Shown here piece after piece: positions 1 to 7,983 of a stretch of DNA of 64,000 bases. This DNA comes from CALKJP01 sp046299555 (GTDB lineage: Bacteria > Bacteroidota > Bacteroidia > JACCXN01): NCBI GenBank assembly GCA_046299555.1, contig JBKBHS010000001.1, positions 248,001 through 312,000 on the forward strand. The letters run 5' to 3'. The translations under genes were made by a program, and so were the position numbers. The first letter of the stretch is position 1. The number at the start of each line of letters is the position of its first letter. The notes under the pieces were generated by a model. It ran no database searches and was not told the origin of the DNA. It worked only from the letters and a program-made list of their open reading frames with translations.

Positions 1-125
1 TTTTGCATTTTATCTACATATCGGCCTCTTAAATATTGACGTTGATAAAAAGAACTGCTACTGCATGAATAGAATAAGAAAGTGATATAAATAATTGAAA
101 CTATTTTTAAATACAAGTTCGGCAC
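1..125 (-). CDS. putative lipoprotein, 5' part only (cut by window edge)
   Basis: An open frame runs leftwards off the window with no ATG. It could start at GTG (125) or TTG (116). The predicted N-terminus is a lysine-containing stretch, a hydrophobic run rich in Ile, Phe and Tyr, then a lipobox-like F-Y-S-C followed by four serines. This resembles an SPase II-processed lipoprotein. The visible mature part contains QRQYLRGRYVD and has no domain I recognise. About 160 bp separate it from the 3' end of lspA on the same strand. The signal-peptide pattern is directly visible; the coding call rests on only about 41 codons. Confidence 0.5.
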   Translation of the reverse strand, partial: MPNLYLKIVSIIYITFLFYSCSSSSFYQRQYLRGRYVDKMQ

Positions 126-194
126 TATAAAATATATATATTTAAAATTAGATGGGGAATTATTTTTGTTAAATACGCTTTTATTAAGTAAATA

Positions 195-218
195 AAAAAT
201 TGAAAATCTTCAATTTTT
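195..218. terminator. AT-rich hairpin, possible terminator of lspA
   Basis: A perfect 10-bp inverted repeat (AAAAATTGAA / TTCAATTTTT) with a 4-nt loop lies downstream of the lspA stop on the minus strand. The stem is AT-rich and so weak, but T-runs on both sides make it a plausible bidirectional terminator between lspA and the edge lipoprotein gene. Confidence 0.4.
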
Positions 219-288
219 GTTTTTAAAGCTTATCTATTGTAAAGATAAAAATATTTAATATCGAAAGTTTATAAATTATATAAAAACA

Positions 289-915
289 TCACCCTTCTTT
301 ATTTTGGTTAATGCTTTTGTCTTCGGTAGTAAAAAAACGTTTATTAAATAAGATTATAATAGCTACGCCTATGGTAATAGAAGTATCAGCAATATTAAAT
401 ACCGGACGGAAAAATAAAAAATGCTCTCCACCCCAAACAGGGAACCATTCAGGGAAGTAGCCTTCAATAAGCGGGAAATAAAGCATATCTACTACTCGCC
501 CATAAAACAGCGGGGCATAACCGCCTTCTTCAGGCAAAAAAGTAGCTATATTATTTAGACTATCACTAAACCAAATACCATAAAAAACACTATCTATAAT
601 GTTTCCTAAAGCACCGGCTGTAATTAAGGCCATGGAAATAATATAGCCCGGATGAGCCTTTTTTTTGTGCAAATCGTATATAAACCATAATAAACCTATA
701 ACGGCTACAATACGAAAAAGGGTTAAAAAGAGTTTTCCGTAAGCTCCGGCAAACTCTAAGCCAAATGCCATCCCATTGTTTTCGGTAAAATGAATAATAA
801 ACCAATCGCCCAATACATTAAATTCTTGGCCTAAGTACATGTGGGTTTTAATCCAAAATTTAGAGGCTTGGTCGAGAAGTAAAACTATGAGTATGGTTAT
901 TAGAGCTTTTTTCAA
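289..915 (-). CDS. lspA: lipoprotein signal peptidase (SPase II)
   Basis: Inner-membrane aspartic protease that removes the signal peptide from diacylglyceryl-prolipoproteins. The 208-residue protein begins with a hydrophobic helix containing DQASKFWIK, the typical LspA first-helix motif, followed by ENNGMAFG, the GALGNIIDSV block and the FNIADTSITIG block. The two catalytic aspartates are expected in the last two (GNIID and NIAD). The start is TTG: the reading begins MKKALITIL as in relatives, and the next Met (residue 26) lies after the first helix. The order ileS - DksA-like - lspA is common in Bacteroidota. A terminator separates lspA from the DksA-like gene, so it may depend partly on readthrough. 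The many lipoproteins in this window (GldD, SprE, the DUF5689 protein) are likely substrates. Confidence 0.93.
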   Translation of the reverse strand: MKKALITILIVLLLDQASKFWIKTHMYLGQEFNVLGDWFIIHFTENNGMAFGLEFAGAYGKLFLTLFRIVAVIGLLWFIYDLHKKKAHPGYIISMALITAGALGNIIDSVFYGIWFSDSLNNIATFLPEEGGYAPLFYGRVVDMLYFPLIEGYFPEWFPVWGGEHFLFFRPVFNIADTSITIGVAIIILFNKRFFTTEDKSINQNKEG

Positions 916-931
916 AGTTTTGAGTTTAAAA

Positions 932-963
932 AAAGAAAGCCTGCAAAAATACAGGCTTTCTTT
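932..963 (-). terminator. intrinsic terminator after the DksA-like gene
   Basis: The stem AAAGAAAGCCTG / CAGGCTTTCTTT has an 8-nt loop and lies between the stop of the DksA-like gene (981) and the start of lspA (915). A T-run follows on the minus strand. It would end or attenuate ileS-dksA transcription before lspA. Confidence 0.75.
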
Positions 964-980
964 ATAATAAATGTATGGTT

Positions 981-2132
981 TTATTGATATTTTTTAGCTT
1001 CCATGCTTAACGTTGCATGAGGAACTACTCTTAAACGTTCTTTTGGAATTAATTTTCCGGTAGCACGGCAAATTCCATAAGTTTTATTTTGAATTCGAAT
1101 AAGCGCATTTTCTAAACTTTGAATAAATTTTTGTTGACGAGCAGCTAACTGTGCCGTTTCTTCTTTACTAAGCACATCTGAACCGTCTTCAATCATTTTA
1201 AATGTTGGAGAGGTATCGTCTGTACCGTTGTCTTTATTTTCTAAACTTTCTTTTAATAATGCAAGATCTTTATGTGCTTCTTCTAATTTTTTTAGAATAA
1301 TTTGACGAAATTCTTCCAATTCTTCATCTGAGTATCTTGTTTTTTCTCTTTCAGGTTCTGGTGTTGGCATAGCTTTAACTTCTGGTTTAGGGTTAGGAGT
1401 TGATGGTTGAGAAACAACAGATTTTACGTTTTGTTTTGATTCAACTTGTGCGATTTTTGTTTCGGCAGTAGCTTTTGTAGCAGGTTCTTTTTTGGGAGCT
1501 TCTTTAACTACCGCTTTCGTTTCTTTTGTTTTTATTTCTGCTTTTGTATTTTCTTTATTGGTTTTTACTGGCTTTTCTACTTTTTTATTAATAGTTTCTT
1601 TAGTAGTTTCTTTTTTTGCCGTTTTAACCGTTTTTTTAACAGCTTCTTTAGCAAGTGTTGTTTTAGAAACTACTTTGTTTGAAGTAGTTTTTGCTGCCGT
1701 TTTAGCAGCTTTTTTTGTAACGGTTTTTGTTAATGTTTTCTTAGCAGGAGCTGCTTTTATAGCTGTTTTTGATACCCCTTTTTTAGTATTGGCAGCTTTT
1801 TTAGGCGTTGCTTTAGCGGAAGTTTTTTTTGCCGCAGTAGCTTTATTAGTAGTTTTTGATACTTTTTTAGCTACGGCTTTTGCTGCAACAGTTTTTTTAG
1901 TGCTTACAGCTTTTTTAGCAGCTGCTTTTACGGTCGATTTTTTGGGAGAAGCTGCTTTTTTTACAGGTTTAGCTACTTTTTTTGAAGCTGCTTTTGAAGC
2001 TGCTTTTTTAGCTATGGCTTTTTTAGCCGGTGTAGCTTTTTTTACTGTTTTAGCACTCTTTTTAGGAGCTGCTTTTTTAGCAGGCGCAGCTTTTTTAGTT
2101 GCAGCCTTTTTAGTTTGTTTTTTAGTAGCCAT
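981..2132 (-). CDS. DksA/TraR-like protein with long histone H1-like Lys/Ala-rich tail
   Basis: 383 residues from the ATG at 2132; a frame-extending TTG at 2138 overlaps the ileS stop and is less likely. Residues 1 to about 230 are almost wholly Lys, Ala, Thr, Ser and Val in AAKK, KKAA and TPAKKA repeats, resembling the C-terminal tail of histone H1. About 30 mixed, Pro/Glu-rich residues follow. The last 121 residues (from about 263) are a DksA/TraR module: a coiled coil with RYSDEELEEFRQIILKKL, then GTDDTSPTFK, then YGICRATGKLIPKERL. The usual four zinc cysteines are reduced to one, as in other Bacteroidota members of the family. DksA binds RNA polymerase in the secondary channel; the basic tail should bind nucleic acid. 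Family members in this phylum are usually about 125-130 residues, so the tail is the odd part. The gene follows the ileS stop by two bases, implying co-transcription. Confidence 0.85.
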   Translation of the reverse strand: MATKKQTKKAATKKAAPAKKAAPKKSAKTVKKATPAKKAIAKKAASKAASKKVAKPVKKAASPKKSTVKAAAKKAVSTKKTVAAKAVAKKVSKTTNKATAAKKTSAKATPKKAANTKKGVSKTAIKAAPAKKTLTKTVTKKAAKTAAKTTSNKVVSKTTLAKEAVKKTVKTAKKETTKETINKKVEKPVKTNKENTKAEIKTKETKAVVKEAPKKEPATKATAETKIAQVESKQNVKSVVSQPSTPNPKPEVKAMPTPEPEREKTRYSDEELEEFRQIILKKLEEAHKDLALLKESLENKDNGTDDTSPTFKMIEDGSDVLSKEETAQLAARQQKFIQSLENALIRIQNKTYGICRATGKLIPKERLRVVPHATLSMEAKKYQ

Positions 2133-2134
2133 AA

Positions 2135-5100
2135 TCAATTTACCTTATTGATTGACAATTGTGTTATAATACCTTCATCTATTTCCGCTTCCACCGCTTG
2201 ATTATCGTTAAATGCGTCAACAAAATCGATGGATGTAGCTAAAATTTCGCTGCAAATATAATCTAAATTCTGATTTATCGCACTTTTTATTGTATCATTT
2301 GCCTTGATTTTCAATAAAATTCTATCGGTAACTTCCAAATCCTTATCTTTTCTTAGATTTTGAATACGATTTACTAATTCTCGGGCAATTCCTTCCGATT
2401 TTAACTTTTCGTTTATGGTAATATCTAAGGCTACGGTTAAGGGACCATTATTTGCTACTTTCCATCCCGGAATATCAACGGGTATAATTTCTACATCTTC
2501 AGGTGTTAAACGTATTGTTTCTCCATCCATAACAACATCAAAAAAGCTTTGATTTTCAATAGCTTTTATAATTGTTTGGGCATTTTCAGCGGCATAAGCC
2601 TGTACGGCTTTCATGTGTTTTCCACATTTTTTACCAAGCGTTTTAAAATTTAGTTTAAGGTTTTTAACAATATTCGAAGTTTTTTCATCCACAAATTCCA
2701 ATTCTTTTACGTTTACCTCTGCTAAAACTAAATCTTTAACAGCTTCGATTTTCGATTTAATCGTATCGTCTAAAACAGGAATTTGTATTTTTTGCAAGGG
2801 CTGGCGTACTTTAATATTTTCTTTTTTTCTAAGCGATAATACCATTGAAGATATTTTTTGTGCCAGCATCATGCGTTCTTCTAAATTTTTATCGATGGCA
2901 TTTTCGTTGGCTTTAGGGAAATTGCTTAAATGAACGGATATTTCAGTATGTCGACCGCTTACTTTATTTAAATCGCAGAATAGTCGATCCATAAAAAATG
3001 GTGCTATTGGTGCCGATAGCTGGCTAATTACTTCAAGGCAGGTATAAAGTGTTTGATATGCAGCTATTTTATCTTGCGAATATGTTCCCTTCCAAAAACG
3101 CCTGCGACATAAACGAACATACCAGTTACTTAAATGTTCGTCAACAAATTCTTCGATTAATCTTCCTGCTCTGTGTGGTTCATAATCGCTATATGCTTCA
3201 TCTACTTTTATAATTAATGAGTTTAGCTCTGAAATTATCCAGCGGTCAATTTCCGGACGTTCATTTAAGGGTATTTCTGCTTCTTTATAAGTAAATCCAT
3301 CTACATTAGCATACAATGCAAAGAAAGCATAAGTGTTATAGAGTGTTCCGAAAAATTTTCGCTGTACTTCTGTAATTCCTTCTAAATCAAATTTTAAGTT
3401 GTCCCAAGGGGCTGCATTGGTAATCATGTACCAACGAGTAGCATCGGGGCCGTATTTGGCAAGTGTATCAAATGGGTCAATTGCATTACCCAAGCGCTTA
3501 CTCATTTTTTGCCCATTTTTATCCAGCACCAATCCATTGCTCACCACGTTTTTAAAGGCAACTGAATCGAAACACATGGTAGCAATGGCGTGTAAGGTAA
3601 AGAACCATCCGCGGGTTTGGTCAACTCCTTCTGCAATAAAGTCGGCAGGGAAAAAACCCCCTCCAACTCCCCCTATTGGGGGAGCATTTTTAGGTAGTGT
3701 TGGTGTATGATACAGCTCTACTTTAATTTTATTGACTACAGAATCGATATTTCCAACAATCTCATCATTTGTAAATCTAATTACTTTAAAACCAAGCTCC
3801 TTTAAAATCTGTGTTCTTTGTTCATCAGCTTTTCTTATTTCTTCATCATTGTGATATTTTCCATCCACTTCTATTATTAATCGCTTTTCGAGGCAAACAA
3901 AATCAACGATGAAATCTCCAATTATGTGCTGTCTTCTAAATTTAAACTGTTCTAGTTTCTTTCCTCTTAGTTGTTCCCAAAGAGCAGATTCTGCAACGGT
4001 AGTATTCTCCTTAAGCGCTTGCATTTTCTCTTTTAAATGACCATAAGAAAACTTTGAGGCCGTATGATATTGTGGCGTATTGCCCTCTCCATAGGAGAGG
4101 GTGTGGGAGAGGCTGAAAGGATAATGTAGTTGTGCGTAAGGCATTGCTCCGGAATCAAACCAAACATCAATTAAATCGGTTTCGCGATAAAGTTTTTTGC
4201 CGTTTCTTTCTAAAATTATATTATCAACATATGGTTTGTGCAAATCGAAAGTTGAATAATTTTCAGTGCTCAAATTTCCTGCAACAAATTTTGCAAGAGG
4301 ATTTTCGCTCATTACTCCTTTTGCAATAGCGTTTTGAATTTCTTTTTGCAGTTCTTCAACCGAACCGATAATAATTTGTTCGCTTTTATCTTCGCTGGTC
4401 CAAATTGGAATAGGTATTCCCCAAAATCGAGAACGCGAAAGGTTCCAATCATTTAAGTTTTCTAACCAATTTCCAAAGCGTCCGGAGCCGGTTGATTCAG
4501 GTTTCCAATTTATGGTTTTGTTTAGCTCAATTAATCGTTCTTTGTATGCCGTGGTTCTTATAAACCAAGAATCAAGCGGATAATAAAGAACCGGCTTATC
4601 GGTTCTCCAACAATGCGGATAGGAGTGTTCGTAAGTTTCTTTTTTAAACAACTTACCCTCTTCCTGAAGTTTTAATATAATGCGTTCATCAACGCTTAAA
4701 TAATTTTTTAATTCTTTTATTTTTCCGGCACTTTCAAGAATTTGCTTTTGCTTTTTAAACTCTTTTTCTTTTTCATCATCACTTAAATAAGCTTCTTTAA
4801 CGTATTCGCCTCCGTATAAATAAACATCGTCTTTTACTTCGGGCAAAAAACGACCTGTTTTATCAACCAGTGTTAATGCTCCAATCCCATTTTCTTTAGC
4901 TGCTTTAAAGTCGTCAGCGCCAAAGCTGGGAGCAATATGAACAATTCCTGTACCATCATCGGTTGTTACAAAATCGCCTATTATTACTCTTCCTGCTGCT
5001 TCATTAAAGGGTAATTCAACTCCATTAAGTTGAACAGTTTTATTACATTCAAAAGGTAATAGTTGTTCGTATTTTAATCCTGCTAAATCTGCGCCTTTAA

Positions 5101-6034
5101 ATGTTGCAACATCAATTCCGGCTTGATGGGTTTTTGTTTCATTTTCAGCAAAATATTTACTTCTTAATGCTTTAGCTAAAACAACAATAACCTCTTTTTT
5201 AGTATAAGGGTTAGTGGTTTTTACGGCTACGTAATCTATGTCTTTTCCAACAGCCAGTGCGGTATTTGAAGGCAAGGTCCATGGGGTAGTGGTCCATGCC
5301 AAGAAGTAAATATTATTTATTTCTTCTGAAGACAAGCTTTTTTTAAGCACGTCCAACACTCCCTCTCCTTGGGTGAGGGTTGGGGAGAGGTGAAACATTG
5401 CCACAGCAGTTTTGTCTTTTACATTGCGATAACAGCCCGGTTGGTTTAATTCATGCGATGAAAGCCCCGTTCCAGCAGCTGGAGAATAAGGTTGAATGGT
5501 ATAACCTTTATATAGCATCCCTTTATCATACAATTGTTTCAACAACCACCAAACAGATTCAATGTATTTATTATCGTAAGTAATGTATGGGTTTTTCATA
5601 TCCACCCAATAGCCCATTTTTTTGGTAAGTTCTTCCCACTTATCGGTATATTTCATTACGTCTTTACGACAGGCTTGATTATATGCTTCGATGGAGATTT
5701 TTTTACCAATATCTTCTTTGGTTATTCCAAGTGCTTTTTCAACTCCTAATTCAACAGGCAGACCATGGGTGTCCCATCCTGCTTTTCGTTTTACCTGAAA
5801 ACCTTTTTGAGTTTTATAACGGCAAAACAAATCTTTAATAGTGCGTGCCATTACATGATGAATACCCGGTAAACCATTCGCTGAGGGTGGGCCTTCGTAA
5901 AATACAAATGGTGTTTTGCCTTCGCGGGTTGTAATACTTTTTTCAAAAACTTGATTTTCTTCCCAAAATTTTAAAATTTCTTCAGCTATTTGCGGAAGGT
6001 TTAATGATTTGTATTCGTTATACTTTGCTTGCAC
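2135..6034 (-). CDS. ileS: isoleucyl-tRNA synthetase with in-frame DUF559 insertion
   Basis: Class I aminoacyl-tRNA synthetase that charges tRNA-Ile in the cytoplasm. The HIGH-region equivalent is GLPGIHHVMAR near residue 55. The editing-domain motif WTTTPWTLPSNTA lies near 250, DVWFDSG near 625, and KMSKR at 843-847. An anticodon-binding domain follows. At 1299 residues it is about 150 longer than usual for this phylum. The excess is mainly residues about 641-793, a DUF559 nuclease-like module placed between the conserved HYPF and FPADFIAEG segments, close to the active site. A second short foreign-looking segment (about residues 215-227) is encoded by another copy of the flanking hairpin. 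The frame is open throughout and both catalytic signatures are intact, so the enzyme may still work. The promoter is a TACCTTTG element just upstream. Confidence 0.95.
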   Translation of the reverse strand: MQAKYNEYKSLNLPQIAEEILKFWEENQVFEKSITTREGKTPFVFYEGPPSANGLPGIHHVMARTIKDLFCRYKTQKGFQVKRKAGWDTHGLPVELGVEKALGITKEDIGKKISIEAYNQACRKDVMKYTDKWEELTKKMGYWVDMKNPYITYDNKYIESVWWLLKQLYDKGMLYKGYTIQPYSPAAGTGLSSHELNQPGCYRNVKDKTAVAMFHLSPTLTQGEGVLDVLKKSLSSEEINNIYFLAWTTTPWTLPSNTALAVGKDIDYVAVKTTNPYTKKEVIVVLAKALRSKYFAENETKTHQAGIDVATFKGADLAGLKYEQLLPFECNKTVQLNGVELPFNEAAGRVIIGDFVTTDDGTGIVHIAPSFGADDFKAAKENGIGALTLVDKTGRFLPEVKDDVYLYGGEYVKEAYLSDDEKEKEFKKQKQILESAGKIKELKNYLSVDERIILKLQEEGKLFKKETYEHSYPHCWRTDKPVLYYPLDSWFIRTTAYKERLIELNKTINWKPESTGSGRFGNWLENLNDWNLSRSRFWGIPIPIWTSEDKSEQIIIGSVEELQKEIQNAIAKGVMSENPLAKFVAGNLSTENYSTFDLHKPYVDNIILERNGKKLYRETDLIDVWFDSGAMPYAQLHYPFSLSHTLSYGEGNTPQYHTASKFSYGHLKEKMQALKENTTVAESALWEQLRGKKLEQFKFRRQHIIGDFIVDFVCLEKRLIIEVDGKYHNDEEIRKADEQRTQILKELGFKVIRFTNDEIVGNIDSVVNKIKVELYHTPTLPKNAPPIGGVGGGFFPADFIAEGVDQTRGWFFTLHAIATMCFDSVAFKNVVSNGLVLDKNGQKMSKRLGNAIDPFDTLAKYGPDATRWYMITNAAPWDNLKFDLEGITEVQRKFFGTLYNTYAFFALYANVDGFTYKEAEIPLNERPEIDRWIISELNSLIIKVDEAYSDYEPHRAGRLIEEFVDEHLSNWYVRLCRRRFWKGTYSQDKIAAYQTLYTCLEVISQLSAPIAPFFMDRLFCDLNKVSGRHTEISVHLSNFPKANENAIDKNLEERMMLAQKISSMVLSLRKKENIKVRQPLQKIQIPVLDDTIKSKIEAVKDLVLAEVNVKELEFVDEKTSNIVKNLKLNFKTLGKKCGKHMKAVQAYAAENAQTIIKAIENQSFFDVVMDGETIRLTPEDVEIIPVDIPGWKVANNGPLTVALDITINEKLKSEGIARELVNRIQNLRKDKDLEVTDRILLKIKANDTIKSAINQNLDYICSEILATSIDFVDAFNDNQAVEAEIDEGIITQLSINKVN
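3667..3684. repeat. GC-rich hairpin at one end of the DUF559 module
   Basis: Perfect 7-bp inverted repeat CTCCCCC / GGGGGAG with a TATT loop, preceded by a C-rich run and followed by AGCATTTTTAGG. It contrasts sharply with the AT-rich surroundings. In the ileS frame it encodes a Pro/Gly-rich tail, which looks like translated repeat DNA rather than a protein domain. Confidence 0.75.
4083..4114. repeat. GC-rich hairpin at the other end of the DUF559 module
   Basis: Perfect 8-bp inverted repeat CCCTCTCC / GGAGAGGG with a 3-nt loop (ATA), followed by TGTGGGAGAGGCT. It begins exactly where conserved IleS sequence (HYPF) stops. Its sequence closely resembles the solitary element at 5361-5392, in the same orientation. 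Confidence 0.78.
5361..5392. repeat. solitary copy of the hairpin element, also within ileS
   Basis: CCCTCTCC-TTGGGTGAGGGT-TGGGGAGAGG matches most positions of the element at 4083-4114 and has the same orientation, but no DUF559 gene is attached. It encodes about 11 residues (LSPTLTQGEGV) inside the editing/CP1 region, where IleS normally has a short linker. It looks like an independent in-frame insertion or a remnant. Confidence 0.7.
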
Positions 6035-6058
6035 TTTATTTAGATTTTAAAAGGAAAG

Positions 6059-6066
6059 CAAAGGTA
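6059..6066 (-). promoter_or_regulatory. -7 promoter element of ileS
   Basis: TACCTTTG on the minus strand matches the Bacteroidota -7 consensus TAnnTTTG exactly and would give a leader of roughly 20 nt before the ileS ATG. I see no convincing -33 TTTG at the right distance. Confidence 0.5.
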
Positions 6067-6087
6067 ATGTTTTTAACCAAAAAAGAA

Positions 6088-7968
6088 TTATTTAAGGGCA
6101 AACAACTTTTTACGAGACAACTCCATTGTTGCAAAAGAAAAATTACGTAATTCTTTGGCTATGGTGCTATCCGTTGAAACGGTGCAATGTTTTTCTTCCG
6201 GGTTAATAAGAAACAAATTAGGGTCATAAGGACGATAAACATAAAAAGCATTTTGGTTAATACCAATCAAATGTTCATCGTAGGTAAATGAAAGGGCGTT
6301 TCTTTCTTCTTTAAAAAGATTAACTCCAAAAGGTTTGTTGCTATAATTAATGTTTAATAGGTGAGCGATACTGGGCAAAATATCTACTTGTCCGCATAAT
6401 TTATTGTTAACTTCAGGATGAATTTTTTCTGGAGCAAAAAAAAGAAGAGGGATATGATGCATTCCAAGATATATATCCGCTTCTTGGTCAACAATAGACC
6501 CGTGATCGCCAACAAATACAAAAAGAGTATTGTTAAACCATTTTTTTTGCTTGGCTTGATTTAAAAAATTCCCAATAGACCAATCTGCATATTTTACAAT
6601 ATCTTTCCGCTTATCCCTTCCATCGGGCTTAAAAGCGATATTATCGGGAATAGCATAAGGCGCATGGTCGGAACCACTCAACAATAATGCAAAAAATGGC
6701 GAATGAAGCGTATCAAATATTTCAATGCATTTATTATATAAAATATGGTCGGGCACACCGGTAGCGCTTAGCACTTCATTTTTTGAAAAATCTGCTTCGC
6801 CAATAATATGTTCTATACCGTTTTTTCGCATAAATCCTTCCATGTTATCGAATTGGGTATCATGCGTTGTAAAGAAAAAGGTTTGATAGCTTTTTTCTTT
6901 AAGCGTTTTTATAAAAGTGTTTTCAGGAAGGTTTATACGTAAATCTTCCAAGGGTTTATTCATGGGCAAGGCCGGAAAAGCGGTAAGTGTTGAAAAAAGG
7001 CCATTAAATGTATGTATCCCGTCTGAATAACACTTGTTATAAAACAGTGAAATTTTGGCAATGCTGTCTAAATTTGGAGTTAGATGTTGTCCGTTTTTAA
7101 ACAACCCGGTTTTATTGCTTCCCATGCTTTCCATCAAAACGATAATTATATTGTAATTGCTCAGCAGTAATGTGTCGTTAGCATCCTTTTTGTTTTTAAA
7201 ACGTATGTTTTTTTGAATTTCTTCCAAGGCTTTTTCAGAATCGAAAAAAGGACGTTTAATGTTGTCTTTTTGACTTATAAAGAAAGTAAACACCGGGTTT
7301 AGTGCTGCTTGATTAGTAATATCGTAAGAAGAGAAATAGGCTGTACCCCAACGTATGGGAGATTTGACTGAAACTCGCCCCCTCATGCCCAGTATAAGCA
7401 AGGGAAGCAGAAACAAAAGCATTATTAGCTCATTTTTGGGTGAGATTTCTGAGGCTTTTATGAAACGTCTTTTTGAAAATGATACACCTAAAAAGAATAA
7501 CAATGTTACAACAACAAAAAGCCCAAGATAACCAACTAAAAGACTGTCTTGAAAAATCATTTTTATGGAAAAACCTACATCATTTGACCAATGCAGGGCG
7601 GCTTTATTAATGAACAAATGATAGTTTTGATAAAATGGAATATTTGCAATAGCAATTAAAAACGCTACACAGAATAATAAGACACTTATAAAATGAATTA
7701 CTCTAAAGAACAAAGCTTTTTGTATAGCACCCTTTATAAAATGACTAAAAAGAAATAATAAAAAAGGAACGCTTAGCAAATACGAAAGGACAACCGTATC
7801 GAAACGTGCCCCTACTAAAAGACTTTTAAAAACAATAGCAGCAGGAACAGTTGTTAAAAGGGCGGAGTTGTTCCATAAAAACAACACTCTAATAAGAGTA
7901 AAAAAGATAAGCCCTAAACTAAAAGAGGAAAAGAGATATTTGATGGAATATGGTATTCGTTTAATCAC
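6088..7968 (-). CDS. LTA synthase-like sulfatase-fold membrane enzyme
   Basis: 626 residues. Four to five membrane helices occupy about residues 10-200, followed by a large extracytoplasmic alkaline-phosphatase/sulfatase-fold domain. Visible motifs: VLMESMGSNKTG (metal-binding Glu), DGIHTFNGLFSTL (expected Thr nucleophile), SGSDHAPYA and FVGDHGS (metal-binding Asp/His). This matches the LtaS/OpgB/MdoB phosphoglycerol-transferase group. Gram-negative members usually modify periplasmic glycans or lipids rather than make lipoteichoic acid; the substrate cannot be read here. The start is GTG. It lies 15 bp downstream of gldD and probably shares its transcript, though its role in gliding, if any, is unknown. 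The lack of an ATG near this start is a small uncertainty. Confidence 0.85.
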   Translation of the reverse strand: MIKRIPYSIKYLFSSFSLGLIFFTLIRVLFLWNNSALLTTVPAAIVFKSLLVGARFDTVVLSYLLSVPFLLFLFSHFIKGAIQKALFFRVIHFISVLLFCVAFLIAIANIPFYQNYHLFINKAALHWSNDVGFSIKMIFQDSLLVGYLGLFVVVTLLFFLGVSFSKRRFIKASEISPKNELIMLLFLLPLLILGMRGRVSVKSPIRWGTAYFSSYDITNQAALNPVFTFFISQKDNIKRPFFDSEKALEEIQKNIRFKNKKDANDTLLLSNYNIIIVLMESMGSNKTGLFKNGQHLTPNLDSIAKISLFYNKCYSDGIHTFNGLFSTLTAFPALPMNKPLEDLRINLPENTFIKTLKEKSYQTFFFTTHDTQFDNMEGFMRKNGIEHIIGEADFSKNEVLSATGVPDHILYNKCIEIFDTLHSPFFALLLSGSDHAPYAIPDNIAFKPDGRDKRKDIVKYADWSIGNFLNQAKQKKWFNNTLFVFVGDHGSIVDQEADIYLGMHHIPLLFFAPEKIHPEVNNKLCGQVDILPSIAHLLNINYSNKPFGVNLFKEERNALSFTYDEHLIGINQNAFYVYRPYDPNLFLINPEEKHCTVSTDSTIAKELRNFSFATMELSRKKLFALK

Positions 7969-7983
7969 GTGTAAAACGAAATA

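Larger units (their letters stand above)
3656..4114 (-). mobile_element. DUF559 endonuclease-like module inserted in frame in ileS
   Basis: This segment has no counterpart in normal IleS. Encoded order: a Gly/Ser-rich lead from the right-hand hairpin; a region reading LKENTTVAESALWEQLRGKK; then the DUF559 core with KFRRQHIIGDFIVDFVC, the IIEVDGKYH motif and GFKVIRFTNDE; then a Pro/Gly tail from the left-hand hairpin. DUF559 is a Vsr/PD-(D/E)xK-like fold; the D of IVDF and the E and D of IEVDG are the expected metal-site residues and are present. Free-standing DUF559 proteins read almost the same. Length is 459 bp, a multiple of three. Both ends are GC-rich inverted repeats. I see no intein splicing residues and no transposase, so how it moves is unknown. 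Confidence 0.8.

Noticed and set aside
1492..2151. Long plus-strand reading frame (219 codons) opposite the H1-like tail
   Set aside because: It is the mirror of Lys/Ala codons (TTT, GCT) on the other strand and encodes only Phe, Ala, Val and Leu runs. It has no promoter and sits wholly opposite a real gene.
3656..4114. Intein in IleS
   Set aside because: No Cys/Ser at the start of the insert, no His-Asn before the C-terminal junction and no Hint-domain blocks; the content is DUF559 and translated hairpins.
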